A DNA stretch of 64,000 nucleotides from Aphidius gifuensis (taxonomy: Eukaryota > Arthropoda > Insecta > Hymenoptera > Braconidae). Positions 24,321-36,904 of this stretch are shown here, one piece after another. A program made the position numbers and the translations under genes. Under the pieces are notes generated by a model. It was not told the DNA's origin. It ran no database searches and was given only the letters and a program-made list of their open reading frames with translations. Every line of letters begins with the position of its first letter. Position 1 is the stretch's first letter. The stretch covers positions 16,828,469 to 16,892,468 of the forward strand of contig NC_057790.1 in assembly GCF_014905175.1 (NCBI RefSeq). Direction: 5' to 3'.

Positions 24321-24421
24321 AAATTTTCAAATCACTATAAAACTGAACTCCACTTCCAATATACATATGTATATTGGAAATAAAAGACTTCAGTTTTATA
24401 GTGATTTGAGAATTTGTTGAA
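24321..24421. mobile_element. Foldback MITE with nested palindrome, about 100 bp
   Basis: The outer arms CAAATCACTATAAAACTGAA and their exact complement enclose a second perfect palindrome, CCAATATACATATGTATATTGG. The outer homology extends on both sides to AAATTCTCAAATC-type sequence. This fits a small foldback transposon. No target-site duplication was assigned. Confidence 0.65.
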
Positions 24422-25186
24422 ACAAAAAAGCTTACTGAAAGAAAAAATAAAAGATTTTGAAGGAAAATGCTTTTAAAATTTATTTGATTTCAGTTTTTTC
24501 AAAATTATTTTCCTTCAAAATCCCTACTTTTAATTTTCTGGGTAATTACCCAATTTTTTTGCAGAGAAAAAAATTAAGTTAGACATGATACAAATAATGC
24601 ACCATATACATTTCTATTTAGTATTTATATTTAGTATTTCTAACCCTACTGGAAATATTTTTGTCATCGAGAAATTTCTTGAAATTTCTTTGAAAAATAC
24701 TCGCGCGAAGAAATTCTGGAAAAGTATTTTCTTGGAGTTTTTTTGCAAAGAAAAATTTACACCTGCACATTTTCAAGAAAACAATAAACCAAGATGTAAA
24801 ATCCAAAAAATATATGTTCATTAAAATACAAACTGTCCATTTAAATTATTTTTTTTTAAAATTACTATATAATTATCTGCATTTACATAAATTATTTTTA
24901 ATTTAGTTTTTCGAATTTCAACATGTTAATATTATAATATTCTAAATAAAAAGAAAATATACTAAAATATTTTTTCAAAATTTTATTTATAACAATTATT
25001 CAATTTCAAAACAAAAAAAAAAAAGCCAGTATTTTAACAATCATCATGAACAAGGTTTCATATAAAATTTAGGCTGATAATAAGCCTTGGTACTTAATCA
25101 CCTGTATAACAGTGATAAATATAACATAAGAAATAGGATGAATAATATTAATAACATTTATTAATTATAAAGTAATATTATATGTA

Positions 25187-25661
25187 GGGGAAAGCGGGGC
25201 AAAATGGGACACTTAAGGAAAAAATATAAATCGATGTATGACAATAGTATTTTCCGATTAGTTTTTCTCACTCATTAATAAAAAAAACATAAATAATTTT
25301 TAACAATTTAAAAAAATAATTATTATTATAAATTTATTTATTGTTGTTTAATAAAATGTGATATTAATCACAAAAATTAATTTTTTTTTATTTCTCTCCA
25401 TTTATAATTACGAACAATTGCTTTTAAATTAATTTATCACTATTTTTCTCGACGAACAAAAAAAAACATATAAAAAATAAATTTCTTTGATCTTAAAAAA
25501 AATGCTCAAAAAATTTTCTAAAAATTTTTTTTTTTATTGCATCTATTTTCTTCCGGCTTTTTTAATCGAAGGGTGACGAAAAAATGAAAAAAAATATGAG
25601 TCAAAATATTTTTTCGGCTGTCCCATTTTGCCCCGCCGTCCCATTTTGCCCCGCTTTCCCC
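25187..25661. mobile_element. 475-bp MITE with perfect 24-bp terminal inverted repeats and TA target duplication
   Basis: The left terminus 25187-25210 (GGGGAAAGCGGGGCAAAATG and four more bases) is the exact complement of 25638-25661. TA flanks both ends (25185-25186 and 25662-25663), as expected for Tc1/mariner-type insertion. An extra subterminal copy of the terminus (about 25620-25637) adjoins the right end. There is no open frame inside, so it is non-autonomous. The GC-rich termini stand out from the AT-rich surroundings. Confidence 0.88.
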
Positions 25662-25682
25662 TATAATTAATTAATTATATAT

Positions 25683-28600
25683 CTAATCATCATCATCATC
25701 GGAGCTAGTCTCAACGATTTCCAATGTATTTTCAATTGGTTTATCTAATTCTTGACAACTATTGAAACCCTCGTGTTCACCATCATAAACATTGTGTTCA
25801 CTAACGTCTTCATGATCTGTCCAAACACAAGCAGCTTCTTCTTCAATCTACATTGAAAAAATAAAAACAAAAATTAATTTAAATATATAATATATAATTG
25901 TGACAGCAACAAGTCAAATAAAATTATAATTTTAGATGAAAAATGAAACCTGTGTATCATCATCAGCATCTGGACTATCAGGTCTTTCTTCACGATCTTG
26001 TGATTTAACATTATCATGACAATGACACTCATCAGATGTTGAATCTGGTGCAGCTGGTTCTTCCAATGAACTCATTGCAACTTCTGACGCAAGTTTTTCT
26101 TCAATTTCTTGATATAGCCTTGCTTTTTCAGTTGCTTTTTCAATAATATAACGTTCTTCTTCTTCAAGAGCAACTGCTGCTTCAAATTCAGCTGCTCGTC
26201 TGATTGAAAAAAAATTGTATTATTAAAAATCAATATATTTTTTAGATAAAAAAAAAATATATACCTTTGTTCTTCGGCAATTTGTTGATCTCTCAAACGT
26301 TCAGCTTCAAGTCTTGCTTCTTCTTTTTGTCTTTCAGCTTCAAGTCTTTCTTGTTCCTCAATTTCACGAAAACGGGCTTGACGTGCTTCCTCCTCGAGAC
26401 GTTTGCGTTCCTCAATTTCAGCCTTCCACCTTTCCTCAGCCAACCTATATAAGTATCAAGGTACACACAGATTTATGGAAAAAAGGAGACAAGGAAGATG
26501 ACCAGGTATATGTTACCTGGCCTCTTCGGCTTGTCTCCTTTTTTCCTCCTCGGCTTGCCTTTTGAATTCCTCGACTTGCCTCCTCATTTCTTCTTCATCC
26601 AGTTTCCGTTGTAGCACTAAATTTTTGAATAGAGAAAAAAAAAAATTAAAAAAAAAAACACACTCGATTTAATTTGTTGATACAGAAAGGTTTATTTCAA
26701 TTAAAAAAATATTTATTTAATTTAATTCGATTGATGAAATTATTTACCTTGCTGTATCAACAAATAAATAAATAAATTTTCGTAAAAAAATGTCTCTCCT
26801 CTTCTTGAATTGAAAAATTCCATAGAAAAGTTAGAGATAAAATTTAATAAATAAATTAAAAAATATAAAATTATTTTTAACGTCATGTAATATTGTTGTA
26901 TGAACAAATATTTGAATGATAAAATGAATATTGAAAATTGAATTTTGATATGATTGATCAATGTTCATTAAACATGCAACAATTAATGTTGATTGAATTT
27001 GACATTGTTGAAGACAATAATAAACAACATACATATATTTTTTCTACAAATAAATAAAATTCAATAAATGATTATAAAAATAGAATAAAATTATAGATTC
27101 AATATAATATTTTTACAAATTGTTGTTTGATAATTTAAGAAAATTTAATATTTTACGTTTACGTAACGTACCATCGTCATCATCATCATCATTGTCTTGA
27201 ACATCTTCATTTTGTTGATAATCATTTTCACTTTCTACTGGATCTTCATTTTGTTGAAGATCAACTGGCAGTGTTTCTGATTGAATGACTGTTTTCAATT
27301 CATCTGTTTCTTCATTTTCAATATCATCATAATCATCAGGTATTATTTGTTTCTAACATAATATTTATTTAGGTAGTATTAATGATTTCAAAAATATCTG
27401 CATCATTATTACCAGGCCATCGCCATCTGCCAGCAGACTGACGGTGATGGCTCTGAGGCTCATTTAATTTAAATACACTGTCTAATAAAATACAACTGGC
27501 AAATGTTGATGGCAGTAGTCCATAATTTTAATAAAGCATTAGACAAATTATTTTTTTCACTTCAATGCTTACCTTTTCTTGGTGTTGCATATGCTCTGTC
27601 TTCTGCAAGTGCTCGTGCTAAAATATTTATCAAACAATTTTTCTCGTTGTGTTTTTTTTTTTATGCTCTATTTATGCAACTAAACATTAAAAAAATTTAC
27701 AATATATTACACAATATTTACTAACCCTTTCTTAGCTCCCTTTCGGTGAGCGGAGAATCGGGATCTAAAATACAACATGAAACATAAACATTCCATTATT
27801 TATATTCATTTTTAATTACGTTAATAATGCACCTGAATTTGGAAAAAAAATTATTATTGATTAGTTATTAATTGTTAATTATTTAAAATATGGAAAATTG
27901 AAATTTTAGTTTATTATTAATAATTGCATGCTTAGTTAAAGAAAAAAACTGATGCACGAAAATTATTTGATATTTTTTTTTCAAGGACTGTTACCGTAAT
28001 TATAATATTATTTTTTTTTTTGGATAATTATATATATTTAGACCTGCACGGGAATATTGCGAGTAATTTTTTAGAATTCTTTTGCGTCGTTAAATATTAT
28101 TAAGTAATTTAATTTAATTTTTTGATATGATGCATCGGTAACGTTTTTTAATAAATTAATAATTTAAAAAATTAAATTATTGTCAATAATAAGCATAAGT
28201 ATTGGTTTTATTTTTTATATATTTTTTTCATTTTTATATTTATAGATGAAAAATTTTATTTATTACTTACAGCAGTTTTACTTACAGCTGATAATGATTT
28301 ATTAATTTTTTTTTTTTTGGAGCAAATGATTTATAGTGTGGGCTTCAAGGAGATTGAAGATATTTTTAAATATTTATTTTCGTTTGTTGATAAAATTTTC
28401 AACTGTTTATTTTTGTGCATAAAGCATATATTTATAATTTAGAGAATTTTCGGATTAAATTAGAGTATAAAACTCTAGAAAATTTACATTTTATTTTTGT
28501 TTATAAATTATTGAAAATTAAATAGTAAAATTTGATGATAAAAATATAATTGAGTGATATTTTTTTGTATAGAAAATTTGAGGATTATGAAAATATTGAT

Positions 28601-31600
28601 GTTTATAAAATATTTATCAAGATTTAAAAAAAAAAAAGGCCAACCGATGCATCAAATTTTGTATTTATCAAGTTGATAATTCATTTCGCGTAATTATATT
28701 TAACACGAGACTCGAAAAATTTTGTTCTTGATAAAATATATAAAAAAAAAAAAAGAGACAATAAATGAATTTAAAAAAATTTATTCTTCTTCAAGTTCAG
28801 GTAAAGCATCATCATCTTCATCCTTGGATGGTTGTTTTTTCTTTTTAGTTGGGTCCTCATTAAGCTCTGGTACGCGATCTCTCCAACCAGGGCCTGAAAT
28901 ATTTAACAAATCCCTTCGATTGTTTTTTTTTTTCTACTGATATAATTTATTTCCCCAATAACGTGTTATTTTGTGAGTTTATCTTGACTGTTTTTAAATT
29001 TATTTCTATCGCCAATATTCTCTTAGAAAATGTTCGATCAAGTTATAATTTATAAACTTGTTTGCGTTTCTCCTGGATCAAAATATTTGATTAATTTTTT
29101 TTTCGTTTGTTTCTGCCTTTACCGAGTATAAAATTATTTCGATTTTAAAACAATTAGCCACAGAAAAAAAAGAATAAATAAAATAATTTTATAGGTGTAT
29201 AAAAAATTGAAAATAAAAAACATAATTACAACGACCAGATGAAATGTAGACGATTAATTGATTAATTGTTTTTATTTTAAATGAAATAATCAATTGCAAA
29301 ATATATATTGAGAAATATAACCGAGGAAATAAAGACAAAGGTCATTTGTTAAATTTAATTGATCTTGACTGTTGCCTTGGCAAAGTCAATATTAAAATAG
29401 AACTTGTATATAATAATATTGTCGTTGAGATCTTGACCAAAATACATAATTAAAAAAATAATATATACTAAAATAATTTATGAATGAAAAAATAAAATTA
29501 ATCAATTAATACATCCACTTTTAAACTGCACAAAAAAGATAAATAAAATAAAAAAGACACACGGTTTGCATACATGATAACACAAAAATGAAAAAATATT
29601 AAAAAATAAAAAAAACAAAGTTTCAGACAGAAACGCATAGACAAAGAGAACAGAGAAATTTCGAAAAAAAACTTGTGTACAAAAAAAAAAGCCCCACACA
29701 GTGTAAACGACGTCCTGTGGTCGTTTTGCATATATATCTATATGAACTTTATAATTTTAATTGTACAAGATGATCTGATGACTGGATTAATTGATATACA
29801 CTGTCAAATACACCAGTGATAACATGACCTAGATATCCTGAACAAAAATTACCCAGTCGAAATATTCCAAACAAAAATATTCACGTGAAAAATATGCCGA
29901 ATAAAATTAAATAAAAAAAAAACTTGTTGGAAAATATTCCCACAATAAAAATATATCCACTTGCAAGTAAAAAAAAAAAAAAAAAATTACAAATTCATCA
30001 AAAATTCATAATAATTATCTTATTAATTGATATATAATAATAAATTTAAAAAATAACGTAAACATTTTATAAACAATATTTGAAAGTTAAATAATATTAA
30101 CAAAATTAAATTTAAAATAATAATAAAATTTAGTCATTACAATAAAATGACTAATTATTAATTAATTAATATTAAATTTATCCAAGATCTATGATAGAGA
30201 TATTATATTTTTTGAAAAATCAATGCAATATTTATCGTATAAATAATGTTGTCATAATTTTGGACAAATTTAAAATAGTCATTATGATAAATTTTAGTTT
30301 CAATTGAGATAGATTAACCGAGATATAATTTTGTTTCGAATACTCTGAGATAAAATTATGCTAACCCAGTCACCAGATGACCATAAAATGAAGCTAAAAA
30401 ATATTTTCAATTGACAATATAAAACTGATAAATGAAAATATAAAATTAATGAGCAAATACAAATGACATATATACATTTTGTTTTTTAAAATGTAATGCA
30501 TATGAATTTGTATATATATATTAAATAATAGTAAATTGTCATTTGGTATTTATATATGATTGTCTTGTCAGTCATTTAATTTGTCAATGTCAAACTGTTA
30601 TTACTACTTACATGCACTTGCAGCAGCTTGACGATTTTTAGCATAGTAACTTAATAAATTAACGTCACTTTGTACATCAGCTGCACGTAAATCAGCAACT
30701 TTATAATATGGTCTTCTTCGTGAATGTGGTTTACCACCTGTGTAAGCAACACACGCAAGATTACCACTACCAAAATGTCGTTGTTCTTCTTCATCATCTT
30801 TTTTAGCATTTTTACGTGCTGTTAATACACGTCTTATATAATCATCACTTCGCATACGTTCTGGTACAATAACCTCAGCATAATCACTATAATTATTTAT
30901 TAATTTATCAAATAATAATAATACAATAAATTTATAATTAATTTTAAAAAATTACCTTGATGTTGGACGTGGTACATAGACATGAATTTTACGTAAAAGA
31001 GAATCAGCTCTTGCTCGTATTTCTCTTGTTTCATCGTCAAACAACTAAAGAAAAAAAAGTTCAAAAATATCATTAAAATTTGAAAAATAAAACTATAATA
31101 AATTTTACAATAATTAATTCTGATTATACATGTATTTGACGAGTGGAAATCAAAGAAAATAACTGACGCATTTCCGCTTGAATTTAAAAATAATTTTCGC
31201 CAATTTACCGGGTGTACTAATGTGAGATATGTATTTCGAAATTTATCCTGATGATGTTTATGATAAAGATGATGAAGATGACAGTTGTATTGTTGATGAT
31301 AAAAATTAATTTAAATAATTATAAAATACTTACAGTATTGTCTTTAGAGTTGAGATACCTCGATACATATGAGACATTTGATGATCGTGGCAAATTGCGT
31401 ATTCTACATAGTTCAGCAGCGATAACACTTGGCCTCACACGTGAATATATTCTTATCGGCAATGGTACTTCATGAGTGTAGTAAACCAAAGGATATGGTG
31501 TATGAATCACATTCACCAATCTCTTGTGTGCCACGTATGGTATTATATGTGGTAATTTGTTCAGAGCCTATTTTATATTTCATTTATCAATTTTTCTATT

Positions 31601-34600
31601 TTTTTGCTTTTCTATTTTTTTAATTCCCATTAAAAGCAGCTGCTGTTATATGTGTTAATAAGCAATAACAAGTCATTTTTTGTTATAGAAAAATATTGAT
31701 TTAAAAATTTTACAAAGCATCAGTATGTGTTTTATTTTATTTTTTTGTGTTTTTTGAATTTTGTGAGTGTTAATTTGAAGCAATATAATATATAGCAATT
31801 TTAAATGAATAAAAAAAAAAATTATAATATTTATTAATTATTTTACAAGCGGAAAGACGTCAGTTGATGATCAATGAAATTTATTGATGATTCATCAAGT
31901 TTAAATGGATTTTTTCATTACTTATGAAGATGAAAAAAATCTATGAAATTAAAGTATACAGCAGATGAATGACAAATGTAAAAGTTTTACATTTTTTTTA
32001 ATAAACATTAGGAGATGTTGTAGATTAATTATAACATTTGGAATAATTTTTTAAATTTTAATTATGATTTAATAATTTTATATCAAACTTAGAAATCATA
32101 ATTAAAATTTGTTAAAATTATTTCGAAAAAAATTAAAACTACTTTGTTTGTGAAAATTATTTTACCATGATAGTTGTCATTACAACACTGCCAAATTTAT
32201 AATTACATGAAAATATGAATTATTAATAATTAGGAGTCACACTGACCTGTTGTTGTGGCAACGGAGATATTGGGCGTATGATGGCTCCAGGATTCTACAT
32301 GTTATGTTAAATCCAATAATTTATCATCGTCATCCAGAAGCAGCATTAAAAGCAATGATTAAAAAAAAAATTATATTAATATATAAAGCGATAAATTAAA
32401 TATATATTAGTATTATTTCATTTATTTTTGCATAAATTTTTATAGATATTTATTAAATAAAAAAAAAAAAAAAAACAACATAAATTTCGATTCGATATTT
32501 TTAAGCTAAAAAAAAAATAACATAAATTTCGATTTGATATATTTTTAAATTTATCCATGGATAATTTGATTTTATTTCCATCTGTCTACCATATACTTTT
32601 ATTTATATTCTTGTTTAAAAAAATTAATTATTATTTGTATTTTTTAATTAGTCTTTTCACATTTACGGACAACATGGACATTCAAGTTAAATTGTTCAAC
32701 ATGTAAATCAAACAATCGTGCAACGACATCAATCAAAGCTCACTATATAAATTTTTTTTCTAAATAATCATACCAACATTCAAATTTTCGCGCCAAAAAT
32801 CTTTATAATAAAATCCTATCTTCATATAAAAAGCTTTGATTGTAAACTTAAATTTATATAAAAAAATAATATGATCATATTTATATAAATAAAATTGACA
32901 CAATAATTTTTCTATTATTTGAACCACATATTTATTTAATCACATTGTTAATAACTATAGCAAAGAACAATTATATTTTTCACAACATTTATGTAGTGTA
33001 GATATATATAGTGTTGTGTGTTTATTTATATTTTTAAACATTGAGTGTAAGTAACTATTTTTTTTTCAACGTGAGAGAGACAACATTAATAGGATACACA
33101 AAAAAATTCAAGGATAATTAAAAAACAAATATACATTATTGTATATGAAAAAAAGTTAAATAATTTAAAATTTTTTTTATATAATAATGTATATTTGTTG
33201 ATAAATTAAACACGATATGAATAATGACGATAAGTTGTTCCACCAGGTAAACGTCCTGATGTTGTTGATTCATATGAAGAATGATAACCACCAGGTCCAG
33301 TACCAGATGATGATGTTCTTGATGATCTTTCTGTTGAATAATTTCCTTGTGGTCCTCTTTCACGTCTAACAGTTGTTTCTTGTGTTGTTGAACGAGGACG
33401 ACTGTATGGATCTGATGATGATGTATTTGATGAATTTGTATAACTGTAACTGTACTGCTCCTGTGCCGATCTCACACCAGATTCTGGATAGTCACGGACG
33501 ACGTAATGCCGGGGTGTCTATACATATATATTAAAATTGTTTTTTTTTTTTTTTTTTCTCTTTTATCTTTTTTTAAAGCTGCATTCTTTCGTCATTGCAG
33601 GGAAATTAAAATTTAAGGCAAGCTTGAAAAAAATTTAAAATTAATTTAATTGTTTTTTTTTTCCTTTTTTTTTACTAAGACCAACGCCATTATTGAGACA
33701 TTTTTAAATGATATTTATTTTCTCAATTAAAGTCATGATTATTTTTGAAAAATTTTAAATTATTTTCGTTGAAAGTTATTCTTGTATAATTTATTTATGA
33801 AAATTTTTAACAACTATATAGCCAAATGATATATTTTAAAAATTTAAAAAATATTATTTATTATTTTTTACTCGGTGTCTCATCGGTTAAAAAAAAAAAA
33901 TATTTAATTCTATTAACAAACATACATTCACATTATTTAACCGAAGAGTTTTGAAGTCAATTTATTTTTTCTAAAAACAATAATTTATATAATAATATTT
34001 CTATGAAAAGATTGTAGTTGAAATTTTTCGAAAATTTTCTTGATTTAGCGACAAATAATTTGTATTTTTTTTGAAAAATTATTAAAACTCTGTGGAAAAT
34101 ATTTTTCTGGATTATAATTGATAATATTTTCTAAAAAAAATTGAGAAAAATCCAGATAAATATTTTTTTAATGATATATATCAAAAGATAATAATTTTAC
34201 CTTAATTAAAATCGATACCATGAAGGTGTATGAAGTGCCATTAAAATTTTAGTACGTCCAGTTGATGGTGTATGAGCATGTCTATGAGAACCTGGTTTTC
34301 TTGATAATATACCATTTTCAAAAACATGTCCACGTGATGCTAATTCAGTTGCAGCATCAACACCAATTTTAGTAACAGTACCACCTTTTATAAGTTGTCT
34401 TGTATGATCATCAATTGATGGATTTATTTTTCTTAATCCAGCATCAGCTATTGTTGTATATTGATATATATTATCTGATTGTTGTTGTTTTTTTCTTCCC
34501 CATACTGTAAATGGTTCTGATACTAATGATGGTCGTGGTACAAATGGCACCTTTTCCCATGGAAATGATGTATCACGATTCTGGAAATTATTTTTTATCC

Positions 34601-36904
34601 AACTACCAATTTATCTTCATAATTTTTATTCTCCAAATTTTATATACATAGTCTTCACTTCCACACAAAACTTTTTTGTTTTTTTAATTTCCATACGAGC
34701 TTTTCAATCTGCTTCATCAGGTCCATTTTATTTTTTTTGTTCTTATTTTAATTTCCGTTTATTTTCATGTATATCATGTGATTTTATTTATTGAATAGGA
34801 ATTTTTTTTTTTTGCTTTCATTTTGACAATGTCGAGTGATTCAGAGTGATTGATTATTTTTAGAATTTATTAAATTTATTTTGAATATAAACGCATGGCT
34901 GTTGGTCTTGAAGTCATCGAAATAAAAAATAATTTATGATGTTATAAATTTGATTAAAGTAATAAATATGAATTACGAAATAATATTATACAATAAAATT
35001 TATAAACATTCGTTTGAAATTTTCGAATGAAAAATAAATATATTTAACAATAAAAATATACAAAATATAATCATTTTCAAAACGTAAATGTAATGATATA
35101 TAAATTTTTTTTTTGTGACGTCTTGGTACAACAGTGGGGATTAAAAATTCCGGCCTCGAATATACCACTGAGACTAAATTTGGATATCGTAACGCAACAC
35201 CGACGTCCGGGGTCATCACCGACTACCAAGATGACTAAAACTATGACGACATTTATTTTATAATTTTTTTTTAAATTTATTTTTCATTTCATTGAATATT
35301 TTTATTTACAATTTTTATTATTTTTCATGTATTTCGATATTATTTTTTTTCTAATTGACAAATTTCTACAGAGAAATATTTTTTTAAACTAAAAATAAAT
35401 TTTTTGTTTGTTTTATTTCTTTACAACAGACATTGGGTGATTTTTTTTTTTTGTTTTTCTTTTTTTTATAAATGACATAAATGTGTTATTATTACGAATT
35501 TTTTATTTTCGCAAGTCACAAGATGAGATTTCTTTTTTTTTTTTGCTTTCAAGTATAAAGTTACGTGGTCCGGGGAAAATGGCTCTGTAGCTCGGAATAA
35601 CTGTTACTTTGAACTCCCTGTTTCTACTATTAGAAATTTTTATTTTTTTTATTTTTCATTTGATTATACACACCCACACACTTATCATGCCTATATAGTC
35701 GTCATTCACAAAAAATTATTTATATTTAAAAAAAAACCTAAGTTTGAATTTATAAGAATATATTTCGTTGATATTTTTTTGTTTTATTTTTTTAACAATA
35801 AATATTCTAATAATATACTTAATGTCTAATTTGACTTTGATGTTAAATGTCACTGTTGTTTATTTACTTGTTTAATTGACACATGTCATTCGCAAATGTG
35901 ACTTTTTCATGACGACATTATAAAATACCACAATTTCACATGGAAAAAATTAAAAAACAAAGATAAATGTGATTTAGAAAATTCTTAAACATATAGCCAA
36001 GAAATATTTGATTTTTTTGGGACAATTTTAGTTACATGAAAAAAAAAAGATATAATAATTTATATCTGTGTCATAATATAGTATTTTAATTCGTGACACA
36101 TATTTGAGTGTAAAAATAAAAATTATAAAAAAAAATTAAAACACGAATAGAGGTAGACAGAGGTTTAAACATTATATACTCAATTCATTGAGTTTTAAAT
36201 CTTTCAATCCATGTGAGACACCGAGTACATGTATATTTTGATGCGAAAATAAATAAAATAATATGATAAATTGATCAATGAAAATAAATATATCTCGATA
36301 CGTATGACATTGGTAGTAGTAGTAGCGAGAGTAAAGTGTGGAAGTTTAGACTTTTAATTTACGACGTTTTTTTTTTATCATAAAATATCTCTTCATCAAC
36401 AGTTTTGTCATTATTATTTATTATTATTTTGTTTATATTTTTCAAATTGAATTTTCAACTGTTTATGATTGATATTTGATGAATATTATTAATACAACAT
36501 ATATGAAAAAAAAATTACAATGATTATGATTAAAAATCAAAATTTTATTATGAATGCTATTTTTTTTTTTGTATTTTGAACAATTTATAGTAAATTTATT
36601 TATTTATAATTTGAATAATAAATAATTATATAGATTTTACATAGCTTTACAATTTCAAATAAAACTTTGATTTTTTTGAGTTATAAAACATTTAAAAACA
36701 CCAAGCAATAAATTTATAATATTAAAAAATTGTCAATGTTTTTTAATTAAAATTATCACAGCAAATAAAATAATTTTATATTTTTTATATTTCATTATTT
36801 AAATAAATTTTATAATTAAAAATACGAACCGTCACTGAGTAGTGAGATGAAATTGGCCGTGTGTAGGGTCGTCGAGTCGTATAGAAATCGCTTTCGTAAA
36901 CCAT
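25683..36904 (-). CDS. Alternatively spliced gene, Tyr/Arg-rich N-terminus and Glu-rich coiled coil; probably CG45076-like
   Basis: Exons in coding order: A 36904-36830, E 31567-31334, F 31044-30956, G 30886-30612. Then either H 28893-28781 (stop; 261 aa) or I 27764-27726, J 27617-27573, K 27481-27413, M 26616-26517, N 26444-26265, O 26199-25950, P 25847-25683 (stop; 506 aa). Phases agree along both chains. The N-terminus MVYESDFYTTRRPYTRP leads to a basic, aromatic region (HTPYPLVYYTHEVPLPIR, YVPRP, YIRRVLTARKNAKK). The long form adds an uninterrupted Glu/Arg/Ala-rich helix (exons M-O, about 150 residues, RLEAERQKEEARLEAE-type) and an acidic tail ending SSDDDDD. No catalytic domain is visible. 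From memory it resembles the uncharacterised insect protein typified by Drosophila CG45076 and could be a cytoskeletal or muscle protein; the name is unverified. Two further terminal exons are listed separately. Confidence 0.7.
27172..27352 (-). CDS. Optional acidic exon of the 25.7-36.9 kb gene
   Basis: An open frame (KQIIPDDYDDIENEE, then QQNEDPVESENDYQQNEDVQ and a run of Asp) has an acceptor at 27353 and a donor at 27171. Its end phase fits exon M, but its start is phase 0, whereas the preceding exon K ends in phase 1. It therefore either follows a phase-0 exon (A or E), uses the internal acceptor at 27304 (GAAACAG, which would restore phase), or depends on an exon I did not see. Confidence 0.5.
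28894..30611. other. Intron sequence of the 25.7-36.9 kb gene
   Basis: AT-rich DNA between exons H and G. I see no open frames of quality, no repeats with termini and no RNA genes. Confidence 0.5.
31568..33205. other. Intron sequence with one coding-like patch
   Basis: Mostly AT-rich. At about 32246-32396 the + strand has an open frame containing WQRRYWAYDGSRILHVML and HRHPEAALKAMIKK that is not explained by the host gene; see the findings. Otherwise nothing is seen. Confidence 0.4.
33206..33517 (-). CDS. Alternative terminal exon D of the 25.7-36.9 kb gene
   Basis: The acceptor TATGTATAG at 33518 is followed in phase 0 by TPRHYVVRDYPESG, a Ser/Thr/Tyr/Arg/Gly-rich stretch (SGTGPGGYHSSYESTTSGR), and RHYSYRV with TAA at 33206. 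Joined to exon A it gives a 128-residue protein of low complexity. The composition is similar to exon A, supporting membership of the same gene. The phase match is seen; actual use is inferred. Confidence 0.65.
   Translation of the reverse strand, partial: TPRHYVVRDYPESGVRSAQEQYSYSYTNSSNTSSSDPYSRPRSTTQETTVRRERGPQGNYSTERSSRTSSSGTGPGGYHSSYESTTSGRLPGGTTYRHYSYRV
34206..34580 (-). CDS. Alternative terminal exon C of the 25.7-36.9 kb gene
   Basis: The acceptor AATTTCCAG at 34581 is followed in phase 0 by NRDTSFPWEKVPFVPRPSLV and 124 codons in all, ending in TPSWYRF and TAA. Joined to exon A it gives 149 aa. The text is complex and well-formed (TVTKIGVDAATELASRGHVF), clearly coding. The stop inside the exon means this isoform lacks all downstream exons. 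Confidence 0.75.
   Translation of the reverse strand, partial: NRDTSFPWEKVPFVPRPSLVSEPFTVWGRKKQQQSDNIYQYTTIADAGLRKINPSIDDHTRQLIKGGTVTKIGVDAATELASRGHVFENGILSRKPGSHRHAHTPSTGRTKILMALHTPSWYRF
34582..36829. other. First intron of the 25.7-36.9 kb gene
   Basis: AT-rich, with one GC-richer island at about 35119-35225 that has an open minus-strand frame but no usable donor (see rejected items). Poly-T tracts are frequent. Nothing else is seen. Confidence 0.5.

Larger units (their letters stand above)
22975..25186. other. TMEM192 upstream region and repeat-rich spacer
   Basis: A less AT-rich patch around 23381-23430 (CAGCGGCGCCACTTGG) looks like a promoter. A CT microsatellite occupies 23443-23473. 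MITE-like foldbacks occupy 23701-23890 and 24321-24421, and a smaller foldback (GAAGGAAAAT arms) lies at about 24455-24525. An E2F-like TTTGGCGCCA occurs near 24226. I see no gene. Confidence 0.5.

Noticed and set aside
35119..35225. GC-richer island with minus-strand frame (VMTPDVGVALRYP, VVPRRHKK) as a coding exon of the 25.7-36.9 kb gene
   Set aside because: No donor with a usable phase follows it, and exon A already joins C, D and E in phase. It may be regulatory.
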